Shown: piece by piece, positions 60,030 to 64,000 of the stretch
How the letters are laid out: each line of letters starts with the position of its first letter
How positions within the stretch are numbered: position 1 is the first letter of the stretch
Source: Flavobacterium sp. M31R6
GTDB taxonomy: Bacteria; Bacteroidota; Bacteroidia; Flavobacteriales; Flavobacteriaceae
Assembly: GCF_013284035.1 (NCBI RefSeq)
Contig: NZ_CP054141.1
Span: forward strand, 3,348,001-3,412,000
Length of the DNA stretch: 64,000 bases
Direction of reading: 5' to 3'
Program-made: the position numbers and the translations under genes
The notes under the pieces: generated by a model
Told to the model about the DNA's origin: nothing
The model's input: the letters and a program-made list of their open reading frames with translations, nothing else
Databases searched by the model: none

Positions 60030-63000
60030 TGAGTATTCCATCCTATATTGAAGACCATATCAGTCAAATTCCAGCATTACAGTTGCTCATAAAAATGGGA
60101 TATCAATATGTATCGCCAGATGAAGCAATGGAATTACGTGGCGGTAGAACCAGTAATGTATTACTGGAACCTATTTTAAAAAAACAACTCGAAAAAATAA
60201 ATAGTATTCAATACAAGGACAAAGAGTTTTCTTTTTCAGAGAGCAATATCAATGCTGCAATTATCGCTTTGCGGGAATTACCAATACAGGATGGTTTTAT
60301 AAAGGCAAATCAGGCAATTTATGACCTTATAACTTTGGGCAAAAGTTTGGAACAAACCATTCTAAACGATAAAAAAAGTTTTTCTTTTCAATATATCGAT
60401 TGGAAAAACATTGAGAATAATACATTCCACGTTACCGAAGAATATGCCGTACTGCGCAGCGAAAGAAACGACACCTATCGTCCAGATATTGTTTTGTTCA
60501 TCAATGGAATTCCAATGGTAGTAATTGAATGCAAAAGTAATGTGATAAAAGATCCTGTAACACAAGGAATATCACAACATTTAAGAAACCAATTAGAGGA
60601 CGGAATAAGAGGATTATACCAATATTCTAATATGGTGTTGTCATTAGCAGTAAACGAGGCAAGATATGCCACGACAGCCACACAAAAAGAGTTTTGGAGT
60701 GTATGGAAAGAAGTATTCCGTACCAAGGAAGAAGGAATACAGTATGGCGATGCAATTAGACAACTAAAAAACAGCGAATTGCCTAACACAGAGCGAACAG
60801 CCATTTTCAAACAACGATTTGGCAGTGTATTACATTATTTCAATCAACTAGAAAAAGAAGAAGTAATTGTAACCGAACAAGATAAATTAGTATTCAGTTT
60901 ATGTCAAAAATCAAGAATTTTAGACTTGATTTTTAATTACATAATTTATGATGATGGCATTAAGAAAATAACCCGATACCAGCAATATTTTGCAATCAAA
61001 GAAACACTAAAAAAAATCAGTATTGCCGATGCTAATGGAAAGCGAACTGGTGGTGTGATTTGGCATACACAAGGAAGTGGAAAATCGTTGACAATGGTAA
61101 TGTTGGCGCAATTAATTGCAACCCAAAAAGAGATAAAAAATCCAAAAATAATTCTAGTTACCGATAGAATAGATTTAAATACACAAATAACAGAAACATT
61201 TCAAAAATGTCACGTTGATGTAGAAGAAGCACAAACCGGAAAACATTTAGTAGAACTAATTAATAGCCCAACCGATGCAGTAATTACAACATTGATACAC
61301 AAATTTGAAGCTGCTATAAACCAATCAAAAGAAGGTTTTACTTCGCCTAATATTTTTGTATTGATTGACGAAGGACACCGAAGCCAGTATGGTACATTTA
61401 ATGTAAAAATGCAAAAGGTTTTCCCTAATGCCTGTTTTGTCGCATTTACAGGAACTCCATTAATGAAAAAAGAAAAAAGTACTGCCAATAAATTTGGAGG
61501 TCTAATTGATGTTTATTCTATAACGGATGCCGTTGAAGATAAAGCTGTAGTACCGTTGCTTTATGAGGGAAGACACAATCTAATTGAGGTAAATGATAAA
61601 CCATTAGACACCTATTTCGATAAAATTTCGGAACCTGCAACACCTTATGGAAAAGTTGCATTAAAAAGAAAATTCAGTTCAACCAATCAAATTAATAAAG
61701 CCGACCAAGTGATTTATGCAAGAGCTTGGGATATTAGCGAGCATTTTGAAGCAAACATTCAAGGGACTGGTTTCAAAGGACAATTAGTAGCACCCAACAA
61801 AACCAGCGCAATAAAATACCGAGAATACTTAAAAGAAATAGGAAAAGTAAGTTGTGAGGTGTTAATTTCTGCACCCGATACAAGAGAAAATCACGAAGAT
61901 GCTTTTGAGGAAAACGAAGATGTAGTCTTGAAGTTTTACAAAGCAATGATGGGTAAATATGGAAAACAATTAGATTACGAAAAATCAGTAATTAGTGCTT
62001 TCAAAAAGCAAGAACAACCTGAAATAATTATTGTAGTAGATAAATTATTAACTGGTTTCGATGCACCAAATAATCAAGTATTATACATTACTAGAAGTTT
62101 AAAAGAGCATACTTTACTTCAAGCTATTGCAAGGGTAAATAGAGTTGCGCCTGGAAAAGAATATGGTTTTATAATCGATTATTTTGGAAATTTAGAAAAT
62201 CTGGACAATGCTCTAAATACATACAGCGGACTAAATGACTTTGAATTAGAAGAACTATCAGGAACAATAATAAACATAAACAAGGAGATAGAAAAATTAC
62301 CACAGGCACACAGCGAGTTATGGGATATTTTCAAAACGATAAAAAACAAATACGATGCAGAAGCATATTCCGAATTATTAAATGATGAAAGCATAAGACA
62401 TCCCTTTTATGAAAAACTTTCGGCTTTTGTTCGTTTGTTTAAATTAGCAATGGCATCAATAGAATTTAATGATATTAAAAACGAGAAAACCATTGATAAA
62501 TACAAAAAGGACAGTAAGTTTTTCTTGCAATTGAGAGTAGATGTTAAGCGAAGATATTTTGATGATTTAGATTATTCAGCTTATGAACCACAAGTTCAAA
62601 AGTTAATAGATAAACATATAACTACGGAAGGCGAAGTATTAAAAATAACCGAACTAGTAAATATTTTTGATAGAGAAAAAAGAGAAGCTGAAGTAGAAAA
62701 AGTAATTGGAAAAGCAGCAAAAGCGGATCACATTGCAACTCGTACCGTCAAGGCAATTAATGTCAAAATGAATGAAGATCCCATCTTCTATAAAAGTTTG
62801 TCGGCATTAATTAGAGAAGCTATAAATGATTATCATCAGCATCGAATTGATGAAGCACTTTATTTACAAAAAGCTAAAGAATATGAAAATCAATTCTTAA
62901 CTGGAAAACAAAATAATGTACCAAATGCTATCCAAGATAAACCAAATGCAATTGCTTTCTACAATCTGATAAATGCAGTTTTACAAAATAGTTTTAGCAA

Positions 63001-63253
63001 TGCACCAGAACCAAAAGAAGTACAAGCTGGTACAGCATTAGAAATAGAAGATTGTATAAAGAATATAGTATTTGAAAACAATACACTTATTATTGATTGG
63101 CAAACCAATACTGAAATTGAGAAAGAATTGAAAAATAATCTCGATGATTTACTTTTCGAAAAACAGCAACAATACGATACGCAATTTTCATTTGATAAAA
63201 TTGATGAATTAATAGACGAAGTAATTAAAATTGCTAAACTAAAATACATTTAA
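60029..63253 (+). CDS. hsdR: Type I restriction endonuclease subunit (HsdR)
   Basis: The 1074-residue protein starts with a PD-(D/E)xK nuclease domain (PDIVLF, Asp153; ECK, 167-169). SF2 helicase motifs follow: QGSGKS (348-353, Walker A) and DEGH (447-450). The C-terminal helical region contacts HsdM/S. It translocates and cuts unmethylated DNA. No internal stop or frameshift is seen, so the system looks functional. It overlaps both neighbours by one base. Confidence 0.95.
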   Translation: MSIPSYIEDHISQIPALQLLIKMGYQYVSPDEAMELRGGRTSNVLLEPILKKQLEKINSIQYKDKEFSFSESNINAAIIALRELPIQDGFIKANQAIYDLITLGKSLEQTILNDKKSFSFQYIDWKNIENNTFHVTEEYAVLRSERNDTYRPDIVLFINGIPMVVIECKSNVIKDPVTQGISQHLRNQLEDGIRGLYQYSNMVLSLAVNEARYATTATQKEFWSVWKEVFRTKEEGIQYGDAIRQLKNSELPNTERTAIFKQRFGSVLHYFNQLEKEEVIVTEQDKLVFSLCQKSRILDLIFNYIIYDDGIKKITRYQQYFAIKETLKKISIADANGKRTGGVIWHTQGSGKSLTMVMLAQLIATQKEIKNPKIILVTDRIDLNTQITETFQKCHVDVEEAQTGKHLVELINSPTDAVITTLIHKFEAAINQSKEGFTSPNIFVLIDEGHRSQYGTFNVKMQKVFPNACFVAFTGTPLMKKEKSTANKFGGLIDVYSITDAVEDKAVVPLLYEGRHNLIEVNDKPLDTYFDKISEPATPYGKVALKRKFSSTNQINKADQVIYARAWDISEHFEANIQGTGFKGQLVAPNKTSAIKYREYLKEIGKVSCEVLISAPDTRENHEDAFEENEDVVLKFYKAMMGKYGKQLDYEKSVISAFKKQEQPEIIIVVDKLLTGFDAPNNQVLYITRSLKEHTLLQAIARVNRVAPGKEYGFIIDYFGNLENLDNALNTYSGLNDFELEELSGTIININKEIEKLPQAHSELWDIFKTIKNKYDAEAYSELLNDESIRHPFYEKLSAFVRLFKLAMASIEFNDIKNEKTIDKYKKDSKFFLQLRVDVKRRYFDDLDYSAYEPQVQKLIDKHITTEGEVLKITELVNIFDREKREAEVEKVIGKAAKADHIATRTVKAINVKMNEDPIFYKSLSALIREAINDYHQHRIDEALYLQKAKEYENQFLTGKQNNVPNAIQDKPNAIAFYNLINAVLQNSFSNAPEPKEVQAGTALEIEDCIKNIVFENNTLIIDWQTNTEIEKELKNNLDDLLFEKQQQYDTQFSFDKIDELIDEVIKIAKLKYI

Positions 63254-63963
63254 TGCTACAATCAAGTCAACAAGTCAATTATGGCAGTAAAAGCATTGAA
63301 TATAAATTGTCTTTTGCTGAAAGAAAATCATTAGGCATAAAAGTATTGCCTGATGGTTTGGTATTGGTTATTGCTCCATTTGATGCGGATTTAATAGAAA
63401 TCAATAAAAAAGTAAAATTAAAAGCCAATTGGATATTAAAACAGCAAGCTTTTTTTTGTAGTTACAAACCAAATACTCCAGAGCGTAAATATGTTAATGG
63501 AGAAACACATTTGTATCTAGGTAGACAATATAAGTTACAAATTATTGAAGATACTATAAATGAAATAAAGATTTATAGAGGCGCAATGATTATGAAAACT
63601 AAAAAAAACAATCCGGAATATTTAGAGAAAAAATTAAATGAATGGTACAAGGAAAAAGCAATTGTCCATTTTGAAGAATTGCTCGAAATTTCTTTAGAAA
63701 AATTTAATAAGTACAAAATCGAAAAACCTATTTTAGATATAAGATTAATGCAAAAACGTTGGGGAAGTTGCACTAAATCAGGCAAAATAATTCTAAACAC
63801 AGAATTAATAAAAGCCCCAAAAGGAAGTATTGAATATGTTGTAATTCACGAATTATGTCATTTAGTTCATCACAATCATAATAAGGAATTCTATGATTTA
63901 CAAAATACATTATCTCCCAATTGGGAAAAATGGAAAGAAAAATTAGAACACGCTTTGTCCTAA
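63253..63963 (+). CDS. YgjP-like zinc metallopeptidase (M48/SprT-like)
   Basis: The 236-residue protein has the zinc motif HELCH (199-203), followed by HHNHNKEFY, and the preceding MQKRWGSCTKSGKIILN block characteristic of YgjP/DUF45 proteins. It has no signal peptide and should act in the cytoplasm. Family members are often the last gene of type I RM operons, with an undefined role. It overlaps hsdR (TAATG) and ends 37 bp before the window edge, where no further gene is visible. Confidence 0.88.
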   Translation: MLQSSQQVNYGSKSIEYKLSFAERKSLGIKVLPDGLVLVIAPFDADLIEINKKVKLKANWILKQQAFFCSYKPNTPERKYVNGETHLYLGRQYKLQIIEDTINEIKIYRGAMIMKTKKNNPEYLEKKLNEWYKEKAIVHFEELLEISLEKFNKYKIEKPILDIRLMQKRWGSCTKSGKIILNTELIKAPKGSIEYVVIHELCHLVHHNHNKEFYDLQNTLSPNWEKWKEKLEHALS

Positions 63964-64000
63964 AATCTAACGTCTATCAAATAGAAATTATTCAACATTT

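Noticed and set aside
1..64000. tRNA genes, rRNA genes and attachment-site repeats
   Set aside because: No tRNA-like cloverleaf, rRNA block or integrase was recognised on reading both strands. The ends of the element therefore cannot be placed.

Overview
The window reads as DNA from a member of the Bacteroidota, most likely a flavobacterium or a relative. It is AT-rich, many exported proteins start with Met-Lys-Lys and have signal peptides ending in Ala-Gln, at least one promoter has the Bacteroidota form (TTTG about 19 bp before TAnnTTTG), and there is a complete Bacteroidetes-type conjugation gene set (traA to traQ order, mob genes, PRTRC locus). No rRNA, tRNA, CRISPR array or integrase is visible, so neither end of the mobile element can be placed.

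Layout. Positions 1-10.7 kb look like ordinary chromosome: an outer-membrane protein cut by the window edge, a sulfatase, a baeRF-like protein, small beta-barrels, a tandem DUF1254 pair and a mechanosensitive channel. Positions 8.0-12.0 kb are a gene graveyard with at least four recognisable remnants. Positions 12.0-17.8 kb hold an 846-residue protein of unknown function, its broken upstream partner, and an AbiEi-like/Fic fusion preceded by four 9-bp repeats at exactly 24-bp intervals.

Positions 18.4-51.1 kb are the conjugative element. A long inverted repeat, ssb, a DUF932 gene and PRTRC genes E, C, F, B and ThiF run on the plus strand to 24.1 kb. A sulfur-handling cargo (MFS transporter, two DsrE proteins, rhodanese/persulfide-dioxygenase fusion, Crp regulator) lies at 24.5-28.3 kb. 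The tra operon runs on the minus strand from traA (45.9 kb) to traQ (28.5 kb). It is interrupted at 38.2-43.1 kb by a plus-strand four-gene ABC three-component-type cassette (metallo-beta-lactamase fold protein, trypsin-like protease, middle component, ABC ATPase). A partial second copy of the traC-like gene and an 18-bp-stem terminator mark the join. A probable oriT region, mobA, mobB and the coupling protein follow.

Positions 51.6-64.0 kb hold a single plus-strand run of eleven genes, spaced by at most about 20 bp and behind one promoter. In it a type I restriction-modification system (half-size hsdS, hsdM, full hsdS, hsdR) is interleaved with a short type II CBASS system (CD-NTase, E2-like protein, Cap5 HNH-SAVED nuclease), a DUF1883-TIR protein, a DUF1016 nuclease and a YgjP-like metallopeptidase. 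The CBASS sensor genes and the CBASS nuclease lie on either side of an hsdS and the TIR gene. This composite defence operon and the MBL/protease/ABC cassette are the most interesting systems here. The assignments rest on sequence motifs read by eye; no database search was run.
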